A stretch of 64,000 bases of DNA from Vulcanisaeta distributa JCM 11213 (GCA_001316125.1 BBCS01000001.1:62001-126000); one strand, 5' to 3'; shown: positions 9,336 through 20,393, counted from the first letter of the stretch. Notes: generated by a model from the letters alone, not told the origin. Made by a program: numbers and translations.

Positions 9336-9999
9336 ATGATGTTTCTGTGGTTGTTAGGTATTGGCTTTGGTTTGCTGGGTATCTCTTGGTTTACCCTTGA
9401 ATATGCCTCCGCCTTTCGATTCAGCGCCGATTATAGGTTGTCGTACATTAAGGAGAGGCTGAATTACCTAACGCCGTTATACCTCATTGGTGCCGCTGCC
9501 GTGGCTTTAACCCTAATTTCGTGGATTGAGCCCTGGTATAAGGTCTACATATCCTATGTCACGGTTCTCGGTCTAACCGTTGGTGGTAAGGTATTTTTCA
9601 ATAGAATGAGGAGGGGGTCTCATAAGGGCGCTTGACGTTTATGACCTCGATCTTGACTTACCCATAGTTTCTGCGGCTATATCGTTAATACCGCTTAGCT
9701 CCGTAATTAATATTCTTATGATTAACCTCGTATCCACGGCAACGCTGTTTCTTGAGTCAGTCATTATTTATGTTAGGGCGAGCAGGAAGTTATTTGATGT
9801 TGGGCGTGTGAGTGCAATACTTTACTCATTACCTCAGTTGGTAATTGCCCTATATGCGCTTTACGTCTCAGTGAGGTCAATCATCGTATTTATAGTAGCG
9901 CTTTTCGTGTTGACGCTGTTTATTAGTGACCTGGCGTATCTAATGATTAAGAGCCGTAGTGGTAAGCCTTATTTCATTGTGTCTATGAGGTGCCTATAG
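9336..9999 (+). CDS. Polytopic membrane protein, ~221 aa, unknown
   Basis: Two half-frames (to 9635 and from 9624) join into one protein when the G run of five at 9613-9617 is read as four: 'NRMRRGLIRALDVYDLDLDLP'. The product has six or seven hydrophobic segments, beginning 'FLWLLGIGFGLLGISWF' and ending with 'LFVLTLFISDLAYLMI'. No family recognised. The stop TAG (9997-9999) touches the C box of the sRNA candidate at 9999, so the two may share a transcript. Confidence 0.6.
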
Positions 10000-10049
10000 T
10001 GATGAGTGCTAGACCAGGATGACTCAGTGATTGGTAGAACCCGGGCTGA
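9999..10049 (+). ncRNA. C/D box small guide RNA candidate
   Basis: The order and spacing fit an archaeal C/D sRNA: C box GTGATGA (9999-10005), a 13-base guide, a D'-like ATGA (10019-10022), a 4-base spacer, a C'-like GTGATTG (10027-10033), a 12-base guide GTAGAACCCGGG and a perfect D box CTGA (10046-10049). Such RNAs bind L7Ae, Nop5 and fibrillarin and guide 2'-O-methylation of rRNA or tRNA. Nine bases of the second guide (GAACCCGGG) are complementary to the T-arm CCCGGGTTC found in both tRNAs here, so a tRNA target is possible. D' and C' are degenerate, as is common. Confidence 0.6.
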
Positions 10050-10104
10050 TGTTCAAATTCTAGGTATGGTTTTTAAGTGGTTTAATTTTATGATTAATTG
10101 ATGT

Positions 10105-11241
10105 ATGGATAATAAGAAATTGAAAAATTACATACTCATCCAAAACCTCGCCAATGGACTTGCATCACCCTTCATGAGTTTCCTAGCCGCCGTAATAGGC
10201 GTGCCCAATGTCGGCATTAGTATTGTTTCGTCAGCAACGTCATTCTTTAGCGGTATCGTTCAATTACCACTAAGGAGGGTTAAGCGAGTTGAGCAATTGC
10301 TGAAGTTCTCAACCTTGCTACTTGCCGTTCTATGGTTCATAATGGCATTCATAGCCTATGGTAATCCCATAATGTACTTAATAATCTACGTCTTGATAGC
10401 CGGCGTTGGCGGTGCGAATTCATTTGCATGGGCATTAATAATGGAGAGATTAAGCAGGGGGGGTAGTAGGGGGGGTTGGGTATTGGCTAACTTTGCGTTT
10501 TACGGCTCCATAGGTAGCTTATTAGCTACGTTAATTACGGGCATCATAGTCGGTAGCAATTATACAATAATGCACTATGTATTCATGACCACGGCATCGC
10601 TTATTTTCATCAATGCAATTAATGTGTGGAGCATTGAATTAACTGACCCTAGTGATCAGGTGGTTACTGAACCATTATTAATACTTAAAAATAATAGAAA
10701 ATTAGCAAAATTCCTCCTTATCAATACTTTATTCGCTATCGTATGGAGCTTCGCATGGCCTCTTTTCCCATTGGCTCAAGTCTATCTGCTTAATATGAAT
10801 GTTGAGCAACTAGCCATTGTTAATGTGATTAGCGGCGTATCAACCTTAGCACTACAGAGGTTTGTGGGCAGATGGTTTGATAAGAATAGGAAGTTGGTAA
10901 TGTTCCTGGGAAGGCTCTTGCTTGTGACATTCCCATTATCATATGCCCTGACCAATAATGTTTACGTGATTTACCTGGCAAACATGGTAGCTGGATTCAC
11001 GAACTCTGCTTCGAACGTTGCCTACATATCCTTCGTATACGATAATTCCGAAGATAGGAGAACGGCAGTTAGCCTGTACAACCTATTCTATGGTGTTGGT
11101 ACGTTAATTGGCTCATTAATAAGTGGTGCATTGGTAACAGTGGTTGCTAATTACGTGGGTTTAAAGGATAGTGTTAGGTACATGCTGCTTGGCGATGCTG
11201 CAGCCAGGGCATTAATGGCCACGCTGTACATCAGTGTTTAA
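10105..11241 (+). CDS. Major facilitator superfamily transporter
   Basis: 378 residues, intact, with about twelve hydrophobic segments. Typical MFS features are the loop after TM2 ('LPLRRVKRVEQLLK'), 'GGANSFAWALIMERLSR' in TM4-5, and 'NMVAGFTNSASNVAYISF' with 'RRTAVSLYNLFYGVGTLIGSL' in the C-terminal half. Substrate unknown. Two G runs of seven (10457-10463, 10469-10475) give 'SRGGSRGGWVL', probably single Gly each in truth. It follows the sRNA candidate after ~50 bases. Confidence 0.8.
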   Translation: MDNKKLKNYILIQNLANGLASPFMSFLAAVIGVPNVGISIVSSATSFFSGIVQLPLRRVKRVEQLLKFSTLLLAVLWFIMAFIAYGNPIMYLIIYVLIAGVGGANSFAWALIMERLSRGGSRGGWVLANFAFYGSIGSLLATLITGIIVGSNYTIMHYVFMTTASLIFINAINVWSIELTDPSDQVVTEPLLILKNNRKLAKFLLINTLFAIVWSFAWPLFPLAQVYLLNMNVEQLAIVNVISGVSTLALQRFVGRWFDKNRKLVMFLGRLLLVTFPLSYALTNNVYVIYLANMVAGFTNSASNVAYISFVYDNSEDRRTAVSLYNLFYGVGTLIGSLISGALVTVVANYVGLKDSVRYMLLGDAAARALMATLYISV

Positions 11242-11286
11242 TGCGATTCGGAAGTTTTTTATTGAGGTTTTTTACTCCCGTAATGA

Positions 11287-12054
11287 ATGTTCACAGTATT
11301 TATCGTGGGGACTGCCGGATCAGGTAAAACAACGCTTGTTAGTACCTTCGCTGAGTGGCTTGAGAATAATCAGTACGATGTTGCCATAGTTAATTTGGAT
11401 CCAGCGGTGGAGTACGTGCCTTATATACCGGACATTGATATTAGGGATGTGGTTTCAGCCCGGGAGTTGATGAGGAAGTATAAGCTTGGTCCCAATGGCT
11501 CGATAATAGCCGCAATAGACATGTTGGCAGTTAGGCCCAGGAGATTAAGAGTCAGATAATGGATATTGGTGCGAATTACGTCTTAATAGACACGCCTGGC
11601 AGATGGAGCTATTCGCCTTTAGGAGTGTTGGTTCAGTACTAATTAATAGGCTGAGTATGGATAGGTCAGCCGTTGTCTTCGTAATAGATGCAACGCAAGC
11701 CCAGACACCGAGTGGCTACGTGTCATCAATGCTCCTCGCCCTCTCAACGCAGTTAGGTTTAACATGCCTCAAGTGAATGTGCTCAATAAGATTGACCTGC
11801 TCGATAGGTCTATGGTTGATGAAATACTTGAGTGGAGTGAGGAGACGGACCTACTCAGGGAGGCGTTGATGTCTAACCAGGCTAATAAGTTGGAGGCGGA
11901 CTTAAGTGTTAGGTTGTCAGACATATTAACCGCCATCGGTACTATACCAAAGCCAATACCAATAAGTGCTAAGACCGGCGAGGGTCTTGATGCCCTTTAT
12001 AGAGTTCTTCATAACGTCTATGTTGGAGGTAGTGATTATGATTACCTGGAGTAA
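11287..12054 (+). CDS. GPN-loop GTPase (XAB1/GPN1-like)
   Basis: About 256 codons. 'FIVGTAGSGKTTLV' is the P-loop, 'YKLGPNGSI' is the Gly-Pro-Asn loop that defines the family, 'DTPGQMELFAFRS' is the G3 region, and 'LNKIDLLD' is the G4 motif. GPN GTPases work as dimers; the eukaryotic ones help assemble RNA polymerase. Three missing bases (near 11555, 11601 and 11758) split the gene, the second one inside the G3 motif itself. It ends 'VGGSDYDYLE', with 13 bases of overlap with the convergent regulator gene. Confidence 0.85.
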
Positions 12055-13050
12055 ACCTCACCAGTGTTCCTAAGTATTACATAACCAGGTCTGGGTCCTA
12101 CCTTACTTATCCTACGTATAAACTCCTTAACCGTTGGTTTATTGATGCTTGCCTTAGAAACCACGATGTCGAACTCCTCTAGGGCTATGGGCTTAATGGC
12201 AAGACCCGTCATGAGCGCTTGCCCAGCAATTGCTATACCGTAATCGGCTAGTCCTCTGGCCACCTTCTCAGTAACCTCTACGTGGGTCTTAACAACGTCG
12301 TTATAGCCCTTCACAACCCTCCTTATCTCATCCATGCTATACCAGTATGCCTAGCTATACCATTGAGTAGTAATTCCGTCACCAGTCTCGTGCCTGAGCC
12401 TGGATTCCTATTAACCATCCTAAGTCCCAGTATATCCGTTAGATCACTAATGCTCAGGTACGGTCTATGCACAATACCCAGCAACCTCATGTAACCCCTT
12501 ATTAAGACGGCATTATCCCAGGCACCCAATGAATGCATATAAGGTATGTTGTACTCACCACTTGCTGGGTCAATTAGATGAATACCGGCTATGTCAGCTA
12601 AGCCATTAATGACCATGTTTAACCCGCCCATTGAACCGACCAATAGGCATCAATGCAGTAACCCTCGCTCCTCATTTCATTAATTATATCCCTAACTATG
12701 CAATCATCACTTCCAGCATAGACCGTGTTGCATACAGTGCCATCGGGGGGGCTCCATACGTACCTATTCACTATCGACTTATACGTGCTCAGTAATTCCC
12801 TGCCCTCCGCAGTTAATGACATGCCTCCTTTGTAGCCCCCTCTTTGAATTAACGACCTTAACGTCCAACCCACTTTCCAACCTATTAATTAATTCCCAAG
12901 CCCTTGAATATGGTAATCCAAGGTCCTTTACCACCGATAATAGGGAACCTTCTTCTCGAGAATCTCGAGAAGTCTCGCCGTTAGGTCATCCATTAAGACT
13001 TTCCCATCCTGCTCAAGGAGCACTTCAATCTTAAACCTAGGTTTACCCAC
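12042..13050 (-). CDS. Transcription regulator: ModE-type wHTH fused to PBP-like binding domain
   Basis: About 335 codons over at least three frame breaks (near 12325, 12630 and 12870-12955). N-terminal ~100 residues: a winged helix like ModE ('LGLPYSRAWELINRLE', 'KRGGYKGGMSLTAEGREL'). The rest is a periplasmic-binding-protein fold as in PF12727: 'GSMGGLNMVINGLADIAGIHLID', 'EYNIPY', 'VNRNPGSGTRLVTELLL'. Proteins of this design sense a small anion, usually molybdate or tungstate, which would fit the molybdopterin enzyme 11 kb away (inference). GTG 13050 is taken as the start ('MGKPRFKIEVLLEQDGKV'). Confidence 0.78.
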
Positions 13051-13155
13051 TATGTAATTTAATTACAGTTTTCTTAATAAGTATTTTACTTTCCATTGAA
13101 TATAATAGAATGGTTTATTAGTGAGCTAGTAATAGAGCATATTCCCCCCCGTACT

Positions 13156-13803
13156 ATGGTCATTAAGGCCATCGTATTAGACCTCGACATGACCCTCGTA
13201 AATACACTACCTAAATTCCTAAACATACTTAGGGAATGCGCCTTGAAGTATGGTAGGAGCTTAAATAATGATATTAACCAATTACTCAGCATTTACTATA
13301 GGGACCCATCGCTAAGCGAGGTGTTAGGTGATTTGTCAAGGAATTTCTGGTTTTGGCATGAGTGCTGGACATTGTACTCCATAAGGAGAGATTATGGTGA
13401 GGTATTTCCAGGGATTTTAGATTCAATGAAGGTTCTACGTAGTATGAATAAGAGACTTGTCATAGCCACAGGAAGAGAGCTTGAGTGCTCACGAATAGTG
13501 GATGAGTTAAGGTATTATGGGTTTACTGAGTTTATAGAAGATTGCGTATCGTTGGGTGATTTAGGACCTGGTCATGATAAGCTTGACCTTGTTAAGAGGG
13601 TGCTTGATATCCTTAGGCTACCACCTAACGTTGTCGCCTATGTTACCGATCATCCAAGGGATATTCTCTTAGTTAATGGTTTGGGTACAATAAATATAGG
13701 GGGGGTTGCAACATGGACTAGGGACTTCCCAACAAAACTCGTAATTAAAAGTGTGGCCGAATTACCAAGGCTCATTGCCGTACTTGACGGAGCCTCTGAT
13801 TGA
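13156..13803 (+). CDS. HAD-superfamily hydrolase
   Basis: About 215 codons from ATG 13156 ('MVIKAIVLDLDMTLVNT'). Motif I is DLDMT with the nucleophile and acid Asp, motif II 'RLVIATGRE', motif III the Lys in 'GHDKLDLVK', motif IV 'YVTDHPRDILL'. These enzymes are phosphatases or phosphonatases; the substrate is unknown. The helical cap between motifs I and II is C1 type. An upstream in-frame ATG (13096) would add 20 residues but the family starts just before motif I. The 3' end overlaps the convergent surface-protein gene by 32 bases. Confidence 0.8.
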   Translation: MVIKAIVLDLDMTLVNTLPKFLNILRECALKYGRSLNNDINQLLSIYYRDPSLSEVLGDLSRNFWFWHECWTLYSIRRDYGEVFPGILDSMKVLRSMNKRLVIATGRELECSRIVDELRYYGFTEFIEDCVSLGDLGPGHDKLDLVKRVLDILRLPPNVVAYVTDHPRDILLVNGLGTINIGGVATWTRDFPTKLVIKSVAELPRLIAVLDGASD

Positions 13804-15735
13804 TGATTATGCCTATTGATAACCCAAGGACTATCGGTGCTAGATAGGCAAGGAGCATGTACCAGGGTATCCCTAGGAAACCCGGTATTACCGTTACGTA
13901 GTAGGGTCCATACACACTTGCATTTACATAATCACTACCGGGGGGGTACTGTACTAATACCTCATAAACACCGGGTTCTGGGAAGGGTATTGAAGCCTTC
14001 ATGAAATTCCCAGTAATTGGTATATCATAAATACTCACCGTTTTATTACCGCTCCTGATAACTATCGTTAGATTCCCATTAACATAACTAATTGGTATGT
14101 TGGTAACAACACCTATACTGAATATTTCATAACCACCTGCAGCGATTAAACTGCCACTTCCATTTACGTAGAGTGTCAATGGCGCTTTCATTACATTTAA
14201 CGCATAGGTTGCGCGGCATCCTTGATAGTTAATGTTTCCCGGCCAGGACACAATAATTGAATACTTACCTGGCATTTTAGGTGTGAATACGTACGTGCCA
14301 ATGCCGCTTGCATTAATGTACATTATTCCACTTATTGATGATAAATTACTCATTATTAATATGTTTAATTGAGCATTTATGATTACAGGCTTCATCTGGC
14401 TTTTTATAACGAGTTCATGCAATACCTCAGGTGTTCCACTAATCGTTATTAATAATGAACACGATGCCTTACTAACGGTTATCGTAATATTCGTGGAACT
14501 TGGTAGATAATTCGGCGGATTTGCGTAGTAGACGGTTATTAAATACGTCCCTGCCTGGGGGGGCGGTATCCAGGTTGCCTGGACGGTACCATTCACCGGG
14601 GGGGTATAACTACCTATTGTGGATGCTAATCCATTAACCTCATAACCTATTGTTAACGTCCCACCTGAGATGGGTGGTGATAGCTTTACGTAAATATTAA
14701 CTGCACTTCCGTAAGTTACGTTGGTACTGTTTACATAGGCGATTATATATACGGTACCTGGCAATACAATGAATGTATAATTAACAAGGGCCTCCTGAAA
14801 ATACGTAGTGTTCGTGAACTCAACCGTTAATACGTGATAACCAACGCCATAATTAATAAGTAGTGAGTATTGTGCAATTCCCTTACTATTGGTGGTTACG
14901 GACGTTACATAATTACTATCAACGTAAATACTTAACTGTTGATACTGTAATGGTCCTACTGGCGTTATTGCGTTTATGGTTATTGGCATGTAGTTACCGT
15001 AATTAACCGTACTCTGTGCACTTAAAGTTAGGTATACAGGTGTTGGTACTATCATGAAGGTGAGTGTTTCATTCTCATTCCACGTATAACCCCCCCAGCA
15101 TCTGTATAGCTAATTCTAAATGTTATTGATGCGGTGCCCAGGGAGTATGGTCCTGGTATTACCGTTATATTTTCACTTATTGGTGGCCTTATAGTGATCA
15201 TATTATTACTAATTACTACGCCTGTCCCGACTATTGTTATTAATGCCGAACTTATTGGTATGGGTGTACTATTCGTTATATTAAGCGTAATTACCTGCGA
15301 TACACCACTGTATAGTTTCGTTGCTGTGGTGTTTATAACTATTCCGGGAACCACGGAGGATACCATGAAGTAGTAATTCAGGGAGTAGCCTACTGAGGAT
15401 AGCGATAAGGATGCATTGTAACTGCCTTTAGCTAAAGCCGGTACTGTTATGTTGAATGAGTTTTCCCCCCCTGGCTGCAGTGTCCACGAACCTTGAACTG
15501 TGTAATTCTTAATACTCAGGGTATAAGACACGTTGATTGGTATCGATGTATCATCATTAATATTAACAGTTATAGTGCTATTTATGCCAGCGCCTGTGTA
15601 TATATGCGTGTAGTTACCTAGGGGCTCGGTGTAGGATCCATAGTACCAAGTGATTCCTGTAACCGTAAACGGTGTTGGTGGGTCCACACTGAGTAATGTA
15701 AGTATTACGTGCATTATTAACGCTACTATTACCAT
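13772..15735 (-). CDS. Secreted surface protein with Ig-like repeats and C-terminal anchor
   Basis: About 654 residues, in two frames joined near 15092-15098, where a C run of seven stands for an expected five ('YTDAGGYTWNENETLTFM'). The N-terminus is a signal or membrane segment ('MVIVALIMHVILTLLS'). The body is beta-rich with Thr/Ser/Asn and repeated bacterial-Ig-like units of about 90-100 residues (recurring 'AGTYLITVYYANPPNY', 'PGKYSIIVSWPGNINY', 'PGVYEVLVQYPPGSDY'). The C-terminus is a membrane span 'MLLAYLAPIVLGLSIGIII' followed by basic residues, so the protein faces outward and stays anchored. Role unknown; cell-envelope adhesion or an exo-component are options. Confidence 0.72.
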
Positions 15736-15855
15736 CTACGGTAGCAATTAATTACTCATTTAAAAATACTGCTTACCTGAATGATAAACGTAAAGCCTCA
15801 TTAGCAGACGCATCTAGGTTTTTAAGGACTTAGGGCAGTTGCCTCCTCTGAAGAT

Positions 15856-17224
15856 ATGGGTAGTAAGTTTACCGTGATAACGTTTGGTTGTTGGTTAAAT
15901 AAGGCGGATAGTGACATAATGATTACGAAGCTTAAGTCATTGGGCTGGGAGTACACGGAGGATGTTGAGTCTGCCGACATGATAATCGTGAATACATGCG
16001 CCGTTAGAGAGGAGGCCGAGAGAAACGAGCTTAAGCTCCTAAGGAAGTTAAGTGAGGAGCATCCAAGTAAGAGGTTAATCGTTGCTGGCTGTTTAACTAA
16101 GGTTAGACCCGCTACCATAAAGGATGCGGCCCCCCCTAACGCTATCCTCGTCACATCACACGGTGCCGAGCACATAGATGAAGTTGTGAGTAGTAACGTT
16201 AATGTTCACATATATGATGATAGACCAGCGAAATACCTACCTAATTATTACCCTGAGCTTCACGGACATAGGTACGTAGTACCAATACAAGTTGGTTGCC
16301 TAGGTAATTGTAGCTTCTGTGTTACCAAGATTGGTAGGATGGGTTCTGGCAGGGTGAAGAGTTATGGCATAGATTACATAGTCAACGCCATTACAAATGC
16401 CGTTAGTAGGGGCGCGCGGGAGATTTACCTGACGGGGCAGGAAATCAGTGCTTATGGGCGCGATAGGGGGTTACGACTTGGCAGACCTTCTCGAAAAAAT
16501 ACTGACTAAGGTCGATGGTAGGTTCATGGTTAGGCTGGGGATGATGGAGCCCCCCCTTGAGTTAAGTCGAATAATTGATAGGCTTCTTGACGTTGTAAAG
16601 TCTGACTGGCGTGTATATAGGTTCTTCCACATACCAGTACAGAGTGGTAGTGATAGGGTGTTAATGCTCATGAGGAGGAAGTACTCGGTTGACTTATTTA
16701 GGGATATTGTAAAGAGGATTAGGAACGCCTTTCCTGACGCTACCATCGCCACGGACATTATTGTGGGCTTCCCTGGAGAGACCGATGAGGACTTCTGGGC
16801 CAGTGTTAGGTTAATTGAGGAGTTGGGTATTGATAAGGTTAACCTGGCCAGGTATAGCCGTAGGCCATTCACCGAGGCGGCATATATGGAGCAGGTGCCT
16901 GAGCAGGTTAAGAAGGAGAGGAGTAAAATCGCAACTGACGTATTTAATAGGGTTGCACTGGAGAGGAATAAGACGTTTATTGGCAGGGAGATGTGGGGGG
17001 GCATCGTGAGTGAGGTTGACTTTAAGGGCGAGAACTACGTTGTTCGTTCATATAATTACAAGCCAATAGCCGTGAGGAAGGCTGACATTGGCGCATTCGT
17101 GAGAGTGAAGGTCACGGATGCAACATCGCAGAGACTCTTTGGTCAATTGCTCGAGTCAGAAAATCTAGGCACTAGGTATAGGGTTGACTTTAGAATTACC
17201 GAGGGCTTAGACCTAGTTTCTTAA
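15856..17224 (+). CDS. tRNA threonylcarbamoyladenosine methylthiotransferase (e-MtaB/CDKAL1-like)
   Basis: About 455 codons. N-terminal UPF0004 domain 'VITFGCWLNKADSDIM' with its Cys ligands ('NTCAVREEAE', 'VAGCLTKVRP'), then the radical SAM motif CxxxCxxC in 'VGCLGNCSFCVTKIGR', 'YLTGQEISAYGRD', 'HIPVQSGSDRVLMLM' and a C-terminal TRAM part ('VRVKVTDATSQRLFG'). It adds a methylthio group to t6A37 of ANN-decoding tRNAs using two 4Fe-4S clusters. One frame break: the G run of five at 16466-16470 should be four ('RDRGYDLADLLEKIL'). Three more runs of seven lie in the gene. Confidence 0.88.
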
Positions 17225-17229
17225 GGCTA

Positions 17230-18478
17230 TTATTCAATCCTTAGCACCTCCATTGGTCTGATTCTCGTTATTGATATTAATGACGGTATTGATGCGATTA
17301 TTGACGTTGCTATGGCTATTATTAATGAGTATGCGTATAACGTTGGTATCAGTATCACGGGTATTATTATTGGGAGGTTAAGCCTAATCATTATGTACCT
17401 AGCCAGGTAAGCGCCTGCTATGCCAAGCAGTATACCTACCACTGAGCCTATGATGCTCATTATCAATATTTCAAGGAGGAATATCAGTATTACCTGGCCA
17501 TTGGATGCGCCCAGGGCCTTAAGGATTCCAATTTCCCTGGTCCTCTCCCTAACGTTCATTATTGCCGTATTAGCAACGCTAAGCCCAGTAACTATTAGGC
17601 TGAGCGCTATTATTACTATGAAGAATAGGTTAACCATCGATAATGCATTGGAGATTGAGCCAAGGACAGACTTCTGTTCATAAACATCGGCATTGGGGGG
17701 GAAGTACTCACTTAATGCAGTGGCTAGTTGATTGAGGTATGTCGGATTCTCCTGTGATAGCTTTATGAATATCGCATTAACAAACCCCCTCATCATCTAG
17801 GTCATTTTGTAATGTACCTATTGGCGTCACGATCATGTTTAATTGAAAACCAAGGAAACCACCAAGTATGCTACTAAATGTTCCAGTAACCTTGAGGGGT
17901 ATTATCTCGGAGCCTCCCTGAATGCTCGTTAGTACCTGGACATAAATAGTATCGCCAATGCTTATGTTATCCCTTTGGGCCAGGGTATCCTGTATTATCG
18001 CCTCCCCATCACTCATGGGCAATGAACCACTTTCCATGCGAACCTCAAAATACGAGAAATACTGGTTAGGTATTCCGATTAGGGTAACCGCATGTCCATT
18101 AACCTGGGCCGTACTTATTATAATTGCAGGGACTACGTAAGACACATGAGGAAGCTTAGCAATAACCTGTGCCACAGCCTCGGGTATTGAGACACTTTGG
18201 GAATAAACCATCAGATCCGTGGGCAGTATATTCTCGACCTCGTTAGTAATCGCGACCTTGAAACCGTACGTCATGGTTTCCAGGGTTATCATTAATGCCA
18301 CACTATAGATTATTGCTAGCATTGTCAGTATAGCCCTCGTTTTCCTACCGCTAAGGTTCCTAATAGACATTGTGAACAGCGTCCTTAAACTCATGAGACG
18401 GTTTAATGTAGTCATATGGTGCTTAAAAATACTTCTAACAGGAAAATAATCAGTCTTCACCTCCCTCCTCATTATCAT
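17230..18478 (-). CDS. FtsX/MacB-type ABC transporter permease
   Basis: About 415 codons. N-terminal span 'KTRAILTMLAIIYSVALMI', an extracytoplasmic MacB-like domain ('GIPNQYFSYFEVRMESG', 'AIIQDTLAQRD'), then three C-terminal spans with the FtsX signature 'IMNVRERTREIGILKALGAS'. The partner ATPase is not in the window. The G/C run of five at 17785-17789 stands for four and splits the gene ('DLDDEGFVNAIFIKL'). The start is uncertain: 18478 is the longest, with in-frame Met at about 18418 and 18394 closer to the first span. Confidence 0.82.
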
Positions 18479-18685
18479 GTATCAGTTTGTTGATCCATCA
18501 TCACACCAATAATTATTGACATCACCACTATTAATAATCTTTATTGTTCCATTGTTATATATCATGGTATTAAGTACTAATTCATTTAAATGCATTAGTT
18601 CATAAATTGATTGCTTTTTATACTTTCATAAACTTGTAACTTGATTAATAATAATGCTTAAATAGTAGCATTCATTCTGGGTTAC

Positions 18686-19859
18686 GTGCCGAAGAAAATA
18701 CTCATCTTAGGCGGTGGCGTTGGTGGCGTCGTTGCTGCCAAGAGAATTGCTGAAAGGATAAGGGGGGGTAGGGTTGACGCTGAAATAACGATAGTTAGCG
18801 ATACGGATTATTACCTATTGCCACCGTTACTCGTCAATATCGCGCTTGGCGATATAGAACCAAGCAAGGCACAGTTACCGCTGTCAATGCTAGAGAGGAG
18901 AGGTGTCAAGTTTGTTAAGGCTAAAGTCACTAAGATAGACCTGATAATAGGGTTGTGGAGACTGATCAAGGCAAGTTTAACTACGACTACCTTTTGGCGA
19001 GCCTAGGCGTTGATTTTGACTTCCAATCTTACAACTTGGGCGTCGGTTATCACAATTATACGCTAGATGGAGCACTTAAACTAAGGGATGCATTGAGGTC
19101 CTTCAGTGGTGGTAAGGTGATCATATTCACGCCTGAACCCATATATAGATGCGGTGTGTATCCCTTTGAATTCGCGGCTCAGCTTGACACGGTATTTAGG
19201 AAGAGGGGGGGCATTAGGGATAGGGTTGATATAACGCTTATTCATCCCTTCGAAAAGCCGATACAGCCTTAGGACCTGAGGCCGTTAAGATTACTGAGGA
19301 AGTCTATGCAAAGAAGGGTATTAAGTACATTGGTAGCATAAAGCCTGATAAGGTTGATGATAAAGAGAAGACTGTTATACTGGCAAACGGTGAGAAGTAT
19401 AAGTATGACCTGCTCATTGTGGTACCGCCAGCAAGGCTTCCGAAGCCCTTTGAGGGAACGCCATTAATTACCGATACACCAACCGGTAAATGGACGGCTA
19501 TAGATGTTTATACTGGTAGGAGTTTAAAGTACGATGATGTTTATTTACCTGGTGAGCACTCGATGCCATATATAGGCTTACCAACGGCTGGAGTACCTGT
19601 ACACTTCACGGCATTAGCGAGTGCCACGGTAATAGCGGGTGAACTACTTGGTGAGCCCATAGAGCCTGCGCAGATAAATGCGATGACCTGCGCCATGGAT
19701 TATGGCGATCTTGGTATGATGTTTAACTGCGATGTTAAGCTTGATTTAACTGGTAATAAGGCTGCGTGGGTAGGTAGCTGCTATAGTATATTAACGTCAC
19801 CGCTTGGTAGATTGATTAAGGATCTATTTTATAAAACCTGGCTAGCAACAACGATGTGA
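18686..19859 (+). CDS. Sulfide:quinone oxidoreductase-like flavoprotein
   Basis: About 390 codons. The FAD-binding loop 'ILILGGGVGGVVAAKRI' starts the protein, 'YYLLPPLLVNIALGD' follows, then 'PIYRCGVYPFEFAAQL' with a Cys in the place of one of the SQR redox cysteines, and 'VHFTALASATVIAGEL' near the end of the second nucleotide domain. The family passes electrons from sulfide to the quinone pool at the membrane; a C-terminal stretch ('LGRLIKDLFYKTWLATT') may attach to it. Frame breaks near 18945 and 19268. Coupled to the DUF1641 gene downstream, a pairing known from crenarchaeal sulfur metabolism. Confidence 0.8.
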
Positions 19860-19866
19860 GGTGATC
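19858..19866 (+). promoter_or_regulatory. Strong Shine-Dalgarno site for the DUF1641 gene
   Basis: GAGGTGATC overlaps the stop codon of the flavoprotein gene and sits 3 bases before ATG 19870. It matches the complement of the archaeal 16S 3' end (GATCACCTC) over nine bases. It decides for ATG 19870 over the GTG at 19861. Confidence 0.8.
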
Positions 19867-19869
19867 ACC

Positions 19870-20333
19870 ATGGCGCAGCAAACTCAGGCTGAAAAGAGCC
19901 CCGATGAGAAGCTTGCTGAGGCGTTGAACATACTTGTTCAGAATATTGATGAGATTAGGGGGGGATTACTTGATCAATTAATTGAGCTCAAGCGTAGTGG
20001 TGTAATTGATGCGTTAATGCTAATAGTTAATAGATTTGATGAGGTCATACAGTACTTATTCCAGGATCCCGCGATATTTAGATTATTATCAATACTCGTT
20101 GATGGTAGTTTACAAGCGATGAATAAGCTGGATACTCAAGATGTCCTTAAGTTGAAAGGTCTCGTTCAGGATTTAGGCGGATGTCTAGGGAAGAACGTGG
20201 ATTTAGCCAACGCTAAACCCGTGAGTGGATTAATGGGACTTTGGAGAGCATTAGGGATAAGGATGTACAGAGAGGTCTTGGTATTGCTATGGCACTTCTG
20301 AAGGCACTAGGTAAGTGCTCATCGCAACAGTAG
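19870..20333 (+). CDS. DUF1641 protein, partner of the SQR-like flavoprotein
   Basis: About 154 codons, mainly helical: 'ALNILVQNIDEIRGGLLDQLIELKRSGVIDALM' then a Gly-rich conserved end. Read straight, the frame ends early; with one G restored near 20236 it continues 'LMGTLESIRDKDVQRGLGIAMALLKALGKC' to the stop at 20331-20333, which is how DUF1641 proteins end. DUF1641 genes are regularly found next to SQR or formate dehydrogenase genes and are thought to help the enzyme at the membrane. The G run of seven at 19958 probably adds one Gly. Confidence 0.78.
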
Positions 20334-20382
20334 AATATCAATATCTTAAAGATCTCTCATTTGATAAAATTTAGCAAAAAGA

Positions 20383-20393
20383 TTTTTATATAT
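20383..20393 (+). promoter_or_regulatory. TATA box of the first MoaD-like gene
   Basis: TTTTTATATAT lies about 25 bases before ATG 20413, the distance expected between an archaeal TATA box and the transcript start, so the mRNA is probably leaderless. Confidence 0.55.
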
